NCBI GenBank assembly: GCA_019419545.1
Contig: DXZT01000058.1
Coordinates: 1-64,000, forward strand
Reading direction: 5' to 3'
DNA from: Collinsella sp.
Lineage (GTDB): Bacteria; Actinomycetota; Coriobacteriia; Coriobacteriales; Coriobacteriaceae
Length of the DNA: 64,000 nucleotides
Shown here: piece by piece, positions 1 through 8,913 of the stretch
Layout: every line of letters begins with the position of its first letter
Numbering within the stretch: position 1 is the stretch's first letter
Made by a program: the position numbers and the translations under genes
Notes under the pieces: model-generated
The model's input: the letters and a program-made list of their open reading frames with translations, nothing else
What the model was told of the DNA's origin: nothing
Databases searched by the model: none

Positions 1-336
1 CGCCTCGCGGTGACATCGTTTTTATGTCAACCTTGGTCTAACAGAGCCAAAGAAATTGCACCCCTTGGTTTCGATAAGTATTTTGAGCACATCATCCTTG
101 TCGAAGACACAACCGAACATAAACCCGCACCCGCACCCATGCTCGAATATCTCCGACGTGCGGGCGCGAATCCTGGCAACGTCGTCTACGTTGGCGACAC
201 CGTCTACGACGAACAATGCGCAACTTCAGCAGGGGTCAGTTTTGCCCGAGCAGCATGGGGATCACACCAAGATATCCCAAACGCCACCTACAACCTCAAA
301 ACCCCCAACGACCTACTAACCCTAACAACCAAATAA
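1..336 (+). CDS. HAD-superfamily hydrolase, C-terminal part (5' end outside window)
   Basis: The frame is open from base 1 to the TAA at 334-336, so the gene begins upstream; the GTG at 10 need not be the start. The visible part holds HAD motif III (the Lys in HKPAPAPMLEYLRR) and motif IV (GDTVYDEQCA, whose acidic residues bind Mg2+). The order and spacing fit the HAD-IA phosphatase group (phosphoglycolate phosphatase and pyrophosphatase PpaX-like). The nucleophile Asp of motif I must lie upstream of the window. The exact substrate cannot be told. The closing 20 codons are Asn/Thr-rich. Confidence 0.8.
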   Translation, partial: RLAVTSFLCQPWSNRAKEIAPLGFDKYFEHIILVEDTTEHKPAPAPMLEYLRRAGANPGNVVYVGDTVYDEQCATSAGVSFARAAWGSHQDIPNATYNLKTPNDLLTLTTK

Positions 337-496
337 CCCACGCGTCCCACCCTTTCAGCCCCAACACCACAAGGGCGACGACCTCGAGTAGGTCAACCTG
401 GGAGGGACGAGGGCTTAGTTCCCCAATCTTTCCGCGGGGGGCAAAAAGCAACGTCTTATTTTTCCGACACTAACGCCACAAGGGCGATTGAGCAGA

Positions 497-643
497 ACGG
501 TTTGGGCGGGTCCCGTACTTAGTTTCCAAAATCATTCCGCAGCGCGAAGGCCCCCGTTGTCAACGCTTCGAAGAAGCGAGACAACGGGGGCCTTCATGCG
601 CGAGGACGTTTTGGAAACTAAGTACGGGACCCGCCCAAACCGT
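497..643. repeat. Long inverted repeat, 35-bp perfect arms, with a nested hairpin
   Basis: Bases 497-531 are the exact reverse complement of 609-643. Between them, 546-561 pairs exactly with 580-595. The element fills most of the non-coding stretch 337-669 between the HAD gene and the 3' end of the aldolase. The remainder of that stretch (337-496) has no recognisable gene. Confidence 0.9.
546..595 (-). terminator. Strong GC-rich hairpin downstream of the aldolase gene
   Basis: A 16-bp perfect stem (GAAGGCCCCCGTTGTC and its complement) with a further short stem in the loop lies 75 bp past the aldolase stop on the minus strand. It has no clear U-tract, so terminator function is inferred from position and stability. 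Confidence 0.5.
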
Positions 644-669
644 CCGGTGGGATCAGAGTACCCTTGCTG

Positions 670-1527
670 TTACTCTGCTTTGCCCACAGAGTTGAGGTTG
701 GTCATGCGGATCTTAACCAGCTCAGTGATCTCACGCATACCCTCCTTGGCCGGCTTCTTGGGATCGAAGCAGGCGGGGTTCTCGGCCATGTAGGCCATGA
801 AGCCCTTGGTGTAGGCCTGACGCAGCTCGGTGGCGTAGTTAACCTTGCAGATGCCGTTCTTCACAGCCTCGGCAACCTGCTCATCGGGCACACCGGAGGT
901 GCCGTGCAGAACCAGCGGCACGTCGACGGCGTCGCGGATGGCCTTGACCACGGACTGCTCGATGTGCGGATCGCTCGTGTACACACCATGGCTGGTGCCA
1001 ACGCCAATGGCCAGCGAGGTGCAGCCGGTACGCTCGACGAACTCCTTGGCCTCGGCAGGATCGGTGTAGGGGCTCTCACCCTCAACCGCGGGACCGTCGT
1101 CCTCCTTGCCGCCAACCTTACCGAGCTCAGCCTCGACGGGCACACCCATGGCGCGGCCAGCGTCGGCGACGGACTTGGTCAGGGCGATGTTGTCCTCGAA
1201 GGACTCGTGCGAGCCGTCGATCATAACGGAGGTGTAGCCCGTGCGGAAAGCCTGCATGCAGCGGTCATAGCCATCGCCGTGATCGAGGTGCAGAGCGACG
1301 GGTACGGAAGCGCGCTCGGCGGCAGCCTTGACCATGCCGTAGAAGTAATCCAGGCCAGCGGTCTTGATGGTGCCCGGGGTGGTCTGCATGATGACGGGGG
1401 ACTTGGTCTCCTCGGCGGCAGCCAGAACGGCCATAACAAACTCGAGGTTCTCGACGTTGAACGCGCCGACGGCGTAGTGGCCGGCCTGAGCGTCCTTGAG
1501 CATCTTTTCGGTGGTAACAAGTGCCAT
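670..1527 (-). CDS. Class II ketose-bisphosphate aldolase (tagatose-1,6-/fructose-1,6-bisphosphate)
   Basis: This 285-residue protein belongs to the zinc-dependent class II aldolases (FbaA/GatY/KbaY/LacD-equivalent role), which split ketose-1,6-bisphosphates into DHAP and glyceraldehyde-3-phosphate. Visible motifs are HLDHGDGYD (residues 78-86, zinc-binding His and catalytic Asp), DGSHESFEDN, EAELGKVGG, GTSHGVY and LHGTSGVPDE (zinc His and phosphate loop). The ATG at 1527 follows GGAGAGGAGTAAACGCTC, a good ribosome site. It is divergent from a DeoR regulator. No class I LacD is visible, so this enzyme probably ends the tagatose-6-phosphate route of the lac genes. Sequence alone does not separate tagatose from fructose preference. 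Confidence 0.9.
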   Translation of the reverse strand: MALVTTEKMLKDAQAGHYAVGAFNVENLEFVMAVLAAAEETKSPVIMQTTPGTIKTAGLDYFYGMVKAAAERASVPVALHLDHGDGYDRCMQAFRTGYTSVMIDGSHESFEDNIALTKSVADAGRAMGVPVEAELGKVGGKEDDGPAVEGESPYTDPAEAKEFVERTGCTSLAIGVGTSHGVYTSDPHIEQSVVKAIRDAVDVPLVLHGTSGVPDEQVAEAVKNGICKVNYATELRQAYTKGFMAYMAENPACFDPKKPAKEGMREITELVKIRMTNLNSVGKAE

Positions 1528-1746
1528 GAGCGTTTACTCCTCTCCCTCGCCCGCATCTGGACATCGGGCGTAGTTGTTCACAAGGCGTTTTACCTTGCGT
1601 TTTGCTGCGCTCATTGTATGAAAATCGCATCTGTCGCATGTACGAGATATCGCCGGCACGCAGGCCAAAACGCTCGTTTTTGAAAAGCAAACGGAAGGGA
1701 TTCAGGCTAAATTCCCCTATCCGACATTACCGTTTTCAAGCGAATC

Positions 1747-1768
1747 ATCTTTCTTTTATAGAAAAGAT
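1747..1768. promoter_or_regulatory. A/T-rich dyad in the aldolase/DeoR divergent promoter region
   Basis: ATCTTTCTTTTATAGAAAAGAT reads nearly the same on both strands and lies in the 335-bp space (1528-1862) between the divergent aldolase and DeoR genes. Operator function is inferred from symmetry and position. Nothing else coding is seen in the stretch. Confidence 0.4.
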
Positions 1769-1862
1769 AAGTAATCGAAAGGCGTTTACTTGCTCAAAAA
1801 GAAAATGAACGAAAATAGACTCAACACAATTCCTGCAAATTTCAGACGATGATGGAGCGGAT

Positions 1863-2666
1863 ATGGCCCATGCAACAACCCGAGCTTTCGCCGATGAGCG
1901 TCGTGCCGCCATTATGGAAATGCTCGAACATAACGCCTCGGTGCAGGTAGCAGAAATCGCCCAGACCTTTGGCGTGTCCTCCGTTACCGCCCGCGCCGAC
2001 CTAGACGCGCTCGCCGAGTCCGGCAAGCTGCGCCGCACGCATGGCGGCGCTGTGTCGCTCCAGAAGCGACTGACCGTATCCACCCAGGATCGCCGCATCA
2101 ACGTCAATGTTGCCGCCAAGCAGGCCATCGCGCAAAGCGCCATCGGGCTCGTCAATGACGGCGACACGCTGCTCGTCGACTCGGGCACCACGGCGCTCGA
2201 GTTCGTCCGTCTCCTCGATCAACGCAACGGCATCACCGTTATCACGGCCGACATTACCATCGCCGATTATATCGACGAGAGCATGCCCTCAGTCGATGTC
2301 GTCATGCTGGGCGGGGCACTGCGCAAAGGCCATCGCTATCTGTACGGCCCACTTACCATGCAGGCGCTCCAAATGGTCCACGCCGATCTTGCCGTCATGT
2401 GCCCTGGCGCTTTTGTTCCCGGCTGCGGCTTTACGACCGACTTTCCGCAGATGGCCGAGACCAAAGCGGCTATGGTCGGTGCCGCTCGTCAAAGTGTCGC
2501 CCTCATGGACGCCAGTAAGGTCAACGGACGTGGCATGTACCGCTTTGCCGAGCTGACCGACGTCAACGCCATCGTGATGGACCGTGACCCCGATCACGCC
2601 GTCGCCATCTCAATCGCCGAGACCGTCGACAACGCCCGCCCAAATCTCGTCATCGCCGGCGCTTAA
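1863..2666 (+). CDS. DeoR-family transcriptional regulator
   Basis: The 267-residue protein has an N-terminal DeoR winged helix (RRAAIMEMLEHNASVQVAEI, then SSVTARADLDALAESGKLRRTHGG) and a DeoRC sugar-phosphate sensor domain (DGDTLLVDSGTTALEFVRLL, then VMLGGALRKGHRYLYGP). The family binds phosphorylated sugars and usually represses a neighbouring catabolic operon. ATG 1863 follows GGAG with 5-nt spacing. Being divergent from the class II aldolase, that gene is its most likely target. The TGTTC/GAACA palindromes before lacA may also belong to this or the other DeoR protein at 30.7 kb. Confidence 0.88.
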   Translation: MAHATTRAFADERRAAIMEMLEHNASVQVAEIAQTFGVSSVTARADLDALAESGKLRRTHGGAVSLQKRLTVSTQDRRINVNVAAKQAIAQSAIGLVNDGDTLLVDSGTTALEFVRLLDQRNGITVITADITIADYIDESMPSVDVVMLGGALRKGHRYLYGPLTMQALQMVHADLAVMCPGAFVPGCGFTTDFPQMAETKAAMVGAARQSVALMDASKVNGRGMYRFAELTDVNAIVMDRDPDHAVAISIAETVDNARPNLVIAGA

Positions 2667-2670
2667 ACAA

Positions 2671-2709
2671 AAACCACCACAAAGGTGCCTGTCCCCTTTG
2701 TGGTGGTTT
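2671..2709. terminator. Bidirectional terminator hairpin
   Basis: Arms 2671-2685 and 2695-2709 are perfectly complementary (15 bp). The A-run on the left and T-run on the right give U-tracts in both directions. It separates the convergent DeoR and flavodiiron genes. The loop carries GCCTGTCC, resembling the GTCCCC-bearing hairpins elsewhere in the window. Confidence 0.85.
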
Positions 2710-2732
2710 GAGCGTTAAACGTGAACGTATCG

Positions 2733-3893
2733 CTACTTGGAGAGCTCGTCAGCGAGGGCCTCAATCTGGGCGCGCGATGCGTCGTTGAGCGAACCCAGGA
2801 CGGTCACCTTGTTCTGCGCCAGGGTGATGTCCTTCATGCCCCCGAGCTCCTTGGTCATAACCTTGGCGGCAGCGGGCGCCCAGGAGCCGGCCTCGACGAG
2901 CGCCACCGTACGGTTCTGATAGGCGTGCTCGGCAAGCGTGTGGATAAAGGTGCTCATGAACGGGAAGATCTCGCCCTGATAGGTGATGGAGGCGAGCACC
3001 AGGCGGTCGTAACGGAACGCATCCTCAACGGCCTCGGCCATGTCATCGTGAGTCAGGTCAAAGACGGAAACCTTCTGGCCGCGGGCCTCGAGCGCAGATG
3101 CAAGCTCCTCAACGGCAGCCTTCAGATGGCCGTAGACACTCGCGTAGGCAATGGTGACGCCCTCGTCCTCGGGCTGATAGCTCGACCAGGTGTTGTAGGT
3201 GTCGAGGTAGTAGCCCAGGTTCTCGGTCAGCACGGGGCCATGAAGCGGGCAAATGATCTGGATGTCCAGGCCGGCGGCCTTCTTGAGCACGGCCTGCACA
3301 AACTTGCCGAACTTGCCCACGATGCCAAAGTAGTAACGGCGCGCTTCGCAAGCCCAGCCCTCGGGATCCTCGATGTCGTTAGCGCCAAACTTGCCAAAGC
3401 CGTCGGCACTAAAGAGTACCTTGTCGGTAGCCTCATAGGAGAAGAGCACCTCGGGCCAGTGCACGTTGGGGGCGCCGACAAACGTTAGGCTGTGGCCACC
3501 CAGGTCGAGCACGTCGCCCTCTTTGACGACCATCTTGCGCTCGGGATAATCGGTACCAAAGTAGTTGACCATCATACGGAAGGCGCCCATGCTGGCCACA
3601 ATCTGGGCCTGGGGGTAGCGCTCCATAAAGGCGACGATGCCAGCAGAGTGGTCGGGCTCCATATGGTGAATGACCAGGTAGTCGGGCGTGCGGCCGTTGA
3701 GCACGGATTCGAGGTTACCGAGCCACTCATCGACAAAGCCGCCATCGACCGAATCGGCGACGGCAATCTTCTCGCCCAAGATAGCGTAGCTGTTGTATGC
3801 CATGCCATTCTCGGACACGTCGTACTGGCCCTCGAACAGGTCAGTGTCGTGATCGTCGACGCCAACGTAGCGGATATCCTTGGTGATCTCCAT
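2733..3893 (-). CDS. Flavodiiron protein (FprA/rubredoxin:oxygen oxidoreductase type)
   Basis: The gene encodes 386 residues from ATG 3893, preferred over an upstream in-frame ATG at 3950 because AGGAGG lies 9 nt before it. The N-terminal metallo-beta-lactamase-like domain carries the diiron ligand set HHMEPDHS, a later VHWPEV His, SADGFG Asp and CPLHGPV His. The C-terminal flavodoxin domain binds FMN (SVYGHLKAAVEELA, SITYQGEIFPFM). Flavodiiron proteins reduce O2 or NO to water or N2O and protect anaerobes. Length is normal and all expected ligands are visible. It stands alone, convergent with DeoR. Whether O2 or NO is preferred cannot be read here. Confidence 0.93.
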   Translation of the reverse strand: MEITKDIRYVGVDDHDTDLFEGQYDVSENGMAYNSYAILGEKIAVADSVDGGFVDEWLGNLESVLNGRTPDYLVIHHMEPDHSAGIVAFMERYPQAQIVASMGAFRMMVNYFGTDYPERKMVVKEGDVLDLGGHSLTFVGAPNVHWPEVLFSYEATDKVLFSADGFGKFGANDIEDPEGWACEARRYYFGIVGKFGKFVQAVLKKAAGLDIQIICPLHGPVLTENLGYYLDTYNTWSSYQPEDEGVTIAYASVYGHLKAAVEELASALEARGQKVSVFDLTHDDMAEAVEDAFRYDRLVLASITYQGEIFPFMSTFIHTLAEHAYQNRTVALVEAGSWAPAAAKVMTKELGGMKDITLAQNKVTVLGSLNDASRAQIEALADELSK

Positions 3894-4022
3894 CAGGCAA
3901 AGCCTCCTAGATAGACAAAAGAACCCGTCTATCATAGCACTCGGCTGCATCCCAACAGCTATCTGCCGGCATCCTTATCGATTGTTATTGATGTTCAACA
4001 TATCCCCGTTGACCTGCGGAAA

Positions 4023-5054
4023 CTATGCGCGCGGCGCTGCCGTGGTGTGTCGAACGATGAGCTGACCGGGAATACGAATGGCGACGGTTTTGTCCGATGC
4101 CCCCGCCTTGGGAACTGCGCGCTCGAACACCTCGCGCCCGCGCTGATGCAGATCGAATCGAACGGTCGTGAGCTCGTTATGTGCGACAAAGTCGTCGAGC
4201 GAGTCATCGACGCCCACCACGCTCACGTCCTCGGGCACGCGCAAGCCGCTATCGCGCAGCGCGGCAATGGCGCCGTTTGCCATCTGGTCGTTTGCCGCGT
4301 AAATCGCCGTCATGGTGCGGTCGTGCTCAGCCAAGTACCGAGCGGCCTCGTAGCCGCTGTTGGCAGACCAGTCGCCCTCGAGTGGCTCTACCGTCTCGAT
4401 GTGTTTACGCTCGAGTGTATCTTGCCAACCGGCGCGACGAAATTGCTCGTCGACCGAGAACGACGGGCCGCCAATATAGCGAATCTGCTCGTGCCCAAGC
4501 TCAAACAGGTGATCCATAAGCAATAGCGAGCAGCCGTAATGGTCGGAATCGACCGTGGTCACGCGCGGATGCGCGTACATGGTAACGATGACCGTTCCAA
4601 TGCCCGGCAACGGATCGAACGTCTCGAAATCGGGCGCCATGCGACTCATGCCGATGATGATACCGTCCACGGGCAGCGCGGCCATACGACGCGTGGCCTC
4701 GGCAAGCGAAAACTCCTCGGTCTTGGACATCTCGACCAGCGTGATGGCGCAATTATGCTCGCGAGCTGCGCTGGCGATGCCGTCGATCATTGAGAGGTTC
4801 CCAAACTTGGTGACATCGTTGACGCACAGCCCGACCGAATGGTAACGGCCGTCGCGCAGCGAGCGACCGGCATAACTCGGACGAAAGCCAAGCTCTTGCA
4901 TAGCGGCCTGCACGCGCTGGCGCGTCTGTTCGTTAACGTTGGGCAAGCCGTTGGCGACGCGCGAAACCGTCTGCTGCGAAACGCCAGCAGCGCGGGCGAC
5001 GTCGGCCATGGAGACCGGACGCGAACTGGTATCGTTGGACGGGCGCCTTGCCAC
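4023..5054 (-). CDS. LacI-family regulator, divergent from galK-galT
   Basis: The 343-residue protein has an N-terminal LacI HTH (SMADVARAAGVSQQTVSRVA, residues 15-34) with hinge helix, then a periplasmic-binding-protein-like sensor domain ending in DVSVVGVDDSLDDFV. It starts at GTG 5054 after AAGGTGA. The likely target is galK-galT: three sites related to ATGnnnACGTnnnCAT lie in the shared 338-bp intergenic space. The first two residues of the recognition helix after Ser are Gln-Gln, different from the three other LacI proteins here. The inducer is inferred to be a galactose-related sugar. Confidence 0.9.
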   Translation of the reverse strand: MARRPSNDTSSRPVSMADVARAAGVSQQTVSRVANGLPNVNEQTRQRVQAAMQELGFRPSYAGRSLRDGRYHSVGLCVNDVTKFGNLSMIDGIASAAREHNCAITLVEMSKTEEFSLAEATRRMAALPVDGIIIGMSRMAPDFETFDPLPGIGTVIVTMYAHPRVTTVDSDHYGCSLLLMDHLFELGHEQIRYIGGPSFSVDEQFRRAGWQDTLERKHIETVEPLEGDWSANSGYEAARYLAEHDRTMTAIYAANDQMANGAIAALRDSGLRVPEDVSVVGVDDSLDDFVAHNELTTVRFDLHQRGREVFERAVPKAGASDKTVAIRIPGQLIVRHTTAAPRA

Positions 5055-5146
5055 AGGATCACCTTCACCCTTGAGAGATCTGAATAGCGTGAATGCCGGC
5101 CCGGGCAGAAATACATCCCGCGCCGAGGCCCGCTATCGTCGGACGC

Positions 5147-5162
5147 ATGTTAACGTACTCTA
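5147..5162. promoter_or_regulatory. LacI-type operator, partial (site 1, galK region)
   Basis: ATGTTAACGTACTCTA matches 14 of the 16 positions of the full site at 5270-5285 read on the other strand. It lies just upstream of the LacI gene, so autoregulation is plausible. Confidence 0.7.
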
Positions 5163-5208
5163 CTTTTTCTATCTGCATCTCTTCTGCTTTATAAGTCCAT
5201 ACGGCAGT

Positions 5209-5220
5209 ACCGTTCACGGC
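5209..5220. promoter_or_regulatory. ACCGTTCACGG motif, galK/LacI promoter region
   Basis: ACCGTTCACGGC matches a motif that recurs in at least six other sugar promoter regions of the window. Function is unknown and inferred to be regulatory. Confidence 0.5.
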
Positions 5221-5269
5221 TGAATTTCTACCGATTACCAGATTCTCAAAAAGTGATAAGTGTTGTGTT

Positions 5270-5285
5270 ATGAGTACGTTAACAT
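5270..5285. promoter_or_regulatory. LacI-type operator (site 2, galK region)
   Basis: ATGAGTACGTTAACAT fits the dyad ATGnnnACGTnnnCAT exactly. It lies 108 bp before the galK start. Confidence 0.8.
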
Positions 5286-5333
5286 AGCCCGTAACGTGCG
5301 GCATCGTAGATGCTGAGTTTATGCCGCTTCAGA

Positions 5334-5349
5334 TTGTTAACGTACTCAC
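5334..5349. promoter_or_regulatory. LacI-type operator, partial (site 3, galK leader)
   Basis: TTGTTAACGTACTCAC keeps the GTTAACGTACTCA core and ends 43 bp before galK, where a bound repressor could block transcription. Confidence 0.65.
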
Positions 5350-5392
5350 TACGACGGAAAACTCGTCAGTATGCGCCAAGGAAAGGACCCTC

Positions 5393-6598
5393 ATGACCAC
5401 CCCCGACGAAAAGACACTCGCCACGCTCACCAAGCTGTTTGAGGAGGAGTTTGGCCCCATCGGCGATCGCCAGGTGCTCTATGTGCACGCGCCCGGCCGT
5501 TCCGAGATCAGCGGCAACCACACCGACCACGAGGGCGGCCACGTTATCGCCGGCTCGCTCGATGTCGCCGTTGACGGCATCGCCGTGGCAACCGATTCCA
5601 ACAAGGTCCGCGTTGCCGACGAGGGCTATCCCACGTTTGAGATCGCGCTCGACACGCTAGACGTTCAGGAGTCCGAGAAGGGCACGTCCGCAAGCCTCGT
5701 GCGCGGTATGGCCCACGAAATCGCTGCTCTGGGCGTTGAGCCCCAGGGCTTCGACTTCGCCTTCACCTGCTCCGTCCCCTCGGGTGGCGGCCTTTCCAGC
5801 TCTGCCGCCGTCGAGGCCGCGTACGGTCGTGCCATGGAGGCACTCTGGGGCGTGCCCGCCATTGAGCCCGTCACGCTCGCCCAGATGAGTCAGCGCACCG
5901 AGAACAACTACTACGGCAAGCCCTGCGGTCTGATGGACCAGGCCGCTGTGTGCCTGGGCGGCCTTGCCTACATGGACTTTGAGGACCAGGCCCAGCCTAA
6001 GACCCAAAAGCTCGAGCTCAACTTTGAGGATCACGGTTATGCGCTTGTGCTCGTTAAGGTTGGCGCCGACCATGTGGCAGCTACCGACGACTACGCCGCC
6101 GTTCCGCGCGAGATGCAGGACGTCGCTGCCGAGTTTGGCAAGGCACGCCTATGCGAGGTCGATGTTGCCGACTTTGACGCCAAACTCCCCGAGCTGCGTG
6201 CCAAGCTGGGCGACCGTGCCTGTCTGCGCGCCGTTCACTACTGGTACGAGAATGGCCTGGTCGATAAGCGTTGGGCGGCCCTTAACGCCGGCGATATCGA
6301 TCAGTTCCTGGTCCTGACGCGCGAGTCCGGCGCCAGCTCCGCCATGTACCTGCAGAATGTTGTTGCCAAGCTGGGATCTGAGCAGCCTTCCATGTATGCC
6401 CTAGCGCTGGCCGAGCATGTGCTCGACGGTCGTGGCGCCGTCCGTATCCACGGCGGCGGCTTTGGCGGCACCATCCAGGCCTTCGTGCCGCTCGACCTGG
6501 TCGACACCTTCATTGCCAAGATGAACAGCTGGCTGGGCGAGGGCTCTGCCCGTCACTACGCCATCTCTGACAAGGGGGCTTACGCGGCATGGCTGTAA
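5393..6598 (+). CDS. galK: Galactokinase
   Basis: GalK phosphorylates alpha-D-galactose at C1 with ATP, the first committed Leloir step. This is a GHMP kinase with the galactokinase signature (PGRSEISGNHTDHEGG), the ATP loop PSGGGLSSSAA and a C-terminal GGGFGG motif. The start at 5393 (401 residues) is chosen because AGGAAAGGA lies just before it; an in-frame ATG at 5321 lacks a ribosome site and would overlap operator 3. The signature reads SEISGNHTDH where E. coli GalK has VNLIGEHTDY, a variant consistent with a distant branch. It overlaps galT, implying translational coupling. Confidence 0.93.
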   Translation: MTTPDEKTLATLTKLFEEEFGPIGDRQVLYVHAPGRSEISGNHTDHEGGHVIAGSLDVAVDGIAVATDSNKVRVADEGYPTFEIALDTLDVQESEKGTSASLVRGMAHEIAALGVEPQGFDFAFTCSVPSGGGLSSSAAVEAAYGRAMEALWGVPAIEPVTLAQMSQRTENNYYGKPCGLMDQAAVCLGGLAYMDFEDQAQPKTQKLELNFEDHGYALVLVKVGADHVAATDDYAAVPREMQDVAAEFGKARLCEVDVADFDAKLPELRAKLGDRACLRAVHYWYENGLVDKRWAALNAGDIDQFLVLTRESGASSAMYLQNVVAKLGSEQPSMYALALAEHVLDGRGAVRIHGGGFGGTIQAFVPLDLVDTFIAKMNSWLGEGSARHYAISDKGAYAAWL

Positions 6599-8220
6599 TG
6601 ACTGACGTGCGCGAGGCCGCGCAGGGCCTGATTGAGTATGCCATCCATCGATCGATGATCGGACAGGACGATCGCATCTGGGCCTACAACACCATTTTGG
6701 AGTGCATCGGCGCCACGGGCCCCGCACTCGACATGGCTTGGGCACTCAAGACCGAGAAGATTTCGCTCTTGCACCCCGATACACTCCCCAACTTTGACCT
6801 GGAGGGCACGCTTGCCGCGCTTGCCGAGGCTGCCATTACCAACGGCGCCGCCGAGGACACGGCGTCGGGCCGCGACCGCATCGCCATGTGCATCATGGGC
6901 GTGCTCATGCCGAGGCCTTCGGCTGTAAACGAGGAGTTCAACGGACGTATGGGCGTCAACGAGCCCCGCGCCGCGACCGACTGGTTCTACGGCCTGTGCT
7001 GTGACGCCGGTTACGTGCGCCGCGCCGCTATCGCGCGCAACATCAAATGGAGCACTTCCACCAACTGGGGTGACCTGGAGATCACCATCAACCTGTCAAA
7101 GCCCGAAAAGGACCCGCGCGATATCGCCGCGGCAGGTGCAGCCAAGAACACGGGCGAGAAGTATCCCGCCTGCCAGCTCTGCATCGAAAACGAGGGGTAT
7201 CCCGGACGCTCCGCCGCAGCCGACGGAGGCGCTCATCCCGCCCGTCAGAACCTGCGCGTTATTCCCATTCAGCTTAATGGCGAGCGCTGGGGCTTCCAGT
7301 ACAGCCCGTACGCGTACTTTAACGAGCACTGCATTGCCATGAGCTCCGAGCATCGTCCGATGCACGTCGACCGCAAGGGTCTGACCTGCCTGCTCGACTT
7401 TGTGGACCTGTTCCCGCATTACTTCATCGGCTCTAACGCCGACCTGCCCATCGTAGGCGGCTCAATCTTGTCGCACGACCACTTCCAGGGTGGCGCGCAC
7501 GAGTTCCCCATGATGCACGCCGCCGAGGTCTCGCAGTTTAGCGTGCCCGGTTTTAACCAGGTCAGCGGTACCGTGCTGCAGTGGCCGCTCTCGGTGCTGC
7601 GCCTGCGCTCGCACGACCGCGCTCAGCTGCTCGACGCTGCCGAGAAGATTATCCTCGCCTGGCGCGAGTGGACCGATGAGTCGGTGGGCGTCATCGCGCG
7701 CACAGCCGATGGCGTGGCGCACAACACGGTGACGCCCGTCATCCGCCGCGTCGACTCCCGCGGCAACGCCGGCGGCGAGATTTACGAGGCCTACCTGGCG
7801 CTTCGCTGCAATATCACGACCGACGAGCATCCGCTGGGCGTTTTCCACCCGCATGCCGAGTATCACCACATTAAGAAGGAGAACATCGGCCTGATCGAGG
7901 TCATGGGCCTGGCTATTCTTCCGCCGCGCCTGGTTCCCGAGCTCGGCGCTGTCCGCGAGCACCTGCTGGCAGCCAAAGCCGATACCAGCTACGACCTTGC
8001 CAGTGCGCTCGAGGGCGACGACCTTTGCCGCAGCCATGCCGCGTGGGCCGAGGACGTCTATGCCCGCCGCGCCGACGAGCTTACGGCGGATAGTGCCATC
8101 GGCATCCTGCACGAGGAGGTCGGCGTGGTGTTTGGCCACGTGCTCGACAACGCCGGCGTCTTTAAGTGGGACGAAGCCGGCCGCGCCGCCCAGCGGCGCT
8201 TTATCGACTCACTGCAATGA
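6589..8220 (+). CDS. galT: UDP-glucose-hexose-1-phosphate uridylyltransferase, class II
   Basis: GalT swaps UMP between UDP-glucose and galactose-1-phosphate. At 543 residues it fits the class II (Firmicutes/actinobacterial) GalT group, not the shorter E. coli type. Motifs include [20 protein letters not shown]-like sequence (seen as [20 protein letters not shown]), with the expected catalytic His region. Two starts are possible: ATG 6589, which has AGGGGG 10 nt before it, and ATG 6598, which overlaps the galK stop as TAATG. No galE is visible in the window, so UDP-galactose epimerisation must be encoded elsewhere. Confidence 0.92.
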   Translation: [543 protein letters not shown]

Positions 8221-8367
8221 TCCCTTTCGGACGAAGGAAAACGGATCATTTCGTCTTCAAGACAACGGCGCCCGCCGGCAACATCGCCGACGAGCGCCAT
8301 TTTTTTGGTGCAAGGGGGTCAGGTTACTTTGCACCAATGAGGAGTGCCCCCAGGTAACTAGCAGTTG

Positions 8368-8411
8368 TTGGGGACGTTCTTGTTTGACTAGCCGTTTAAG
8401 AACGTCCCCAA
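8368..8411. repeat. GTCCCC-type hairpin, 14-bp arms
   Basis: TTGGGGACGTTCTT (8368-8381) pairs perfectly with 8398-8411. The arm continues as GTCCCCAATGACTA, a word that recurs at 13.59 kb. Confidence 0.85.
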
Positions 8412-8444
8412 TGACTACCCAGGGCATCTCGCGCCCTCAGCGCA

Positions 8445-8633
8445 AATCGAAGTCAAATACTTTTCCCGAGAAGTGAACGACCTAACCTGCACCCCCGGAA
8501 CAACCGCATTTTTCAACGCCAAAACCGCAGGAAAAATTAGCGAAACTGCAGGAAACGACGTCCAAAAAGTGTCGATGTTCCAAGGGTCCATTTTTACTCG
8601 TTCACTTCTCGGGAAAAGTATTTGACTTCGATT
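8445..8633. repeat. Long inverted repeat, 36-bp perfect arms
   Basis: Bases 8445-8480 are the exact reverse complement of 8598-8633, with 117 bp between. No transposase and no clear target-site duplication is visible. Confidence 0.9.
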
Positions 8634-8714
8634 CTGAACGATCTAGCACGCCAGGTGATCCAATGGAAGCGAAGGAATCATGGCACAAGGAGTGTCCCCA
8701 AGTGCCGAAATGAC

Positions 8715-8778
8715 GAGAGTGGATAATCTCCCACTTTGAACCCGCAAACAGGCCAAAAACGGGAGATTATCCACTCTC
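8715..8778. repeat. Inverted repeat, 18-bp arms
   Basis: GAGAGTGGATAATCTCCC (8715-8732) pairs perfectly with 8761-8778. Confidence 0.85.
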
Positions 8779-8913
8779 ATTCTGCGAGCACTCATTTAAG
8801 CCTGTCCCCAATGAGTGCCCCTTTGGTACGCGACCGACGATTGAACGTCAGATTGTCCAAATGCGGCCCGCGCAGCGTCGAGCCGTTACGCGGTTTGGTA
8901 AAACCGCGTAACC

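Larger units (their letters stand above)
8221..8913. other. 693-bp non-coding region packed with inverted repeats
   Basis: No credible gene is seen on either strand. The stretch holds at least three independent inverted repeats (listed separately) and repeated GTCCCCAATGA words at 8404 and 8806, with a related GTCCCCAAG at 8692. It separates galT from the convergent lacC. Confidence 0.75.

Noticed and set aside
1265..1690. Minus-strand frame overlapping the aldolase start and promoter
   Set aside because: It lies out of frame over the aldolase 5' end, is very Arg-rich and has no motif or ribosome site.
8445..8633. Inverted repeat as an insertion sequence
   Set aside because: The 117-bp interior has no transposase frame, and no flanking direct repeats are visible; it is kept as an inverted repeat only.
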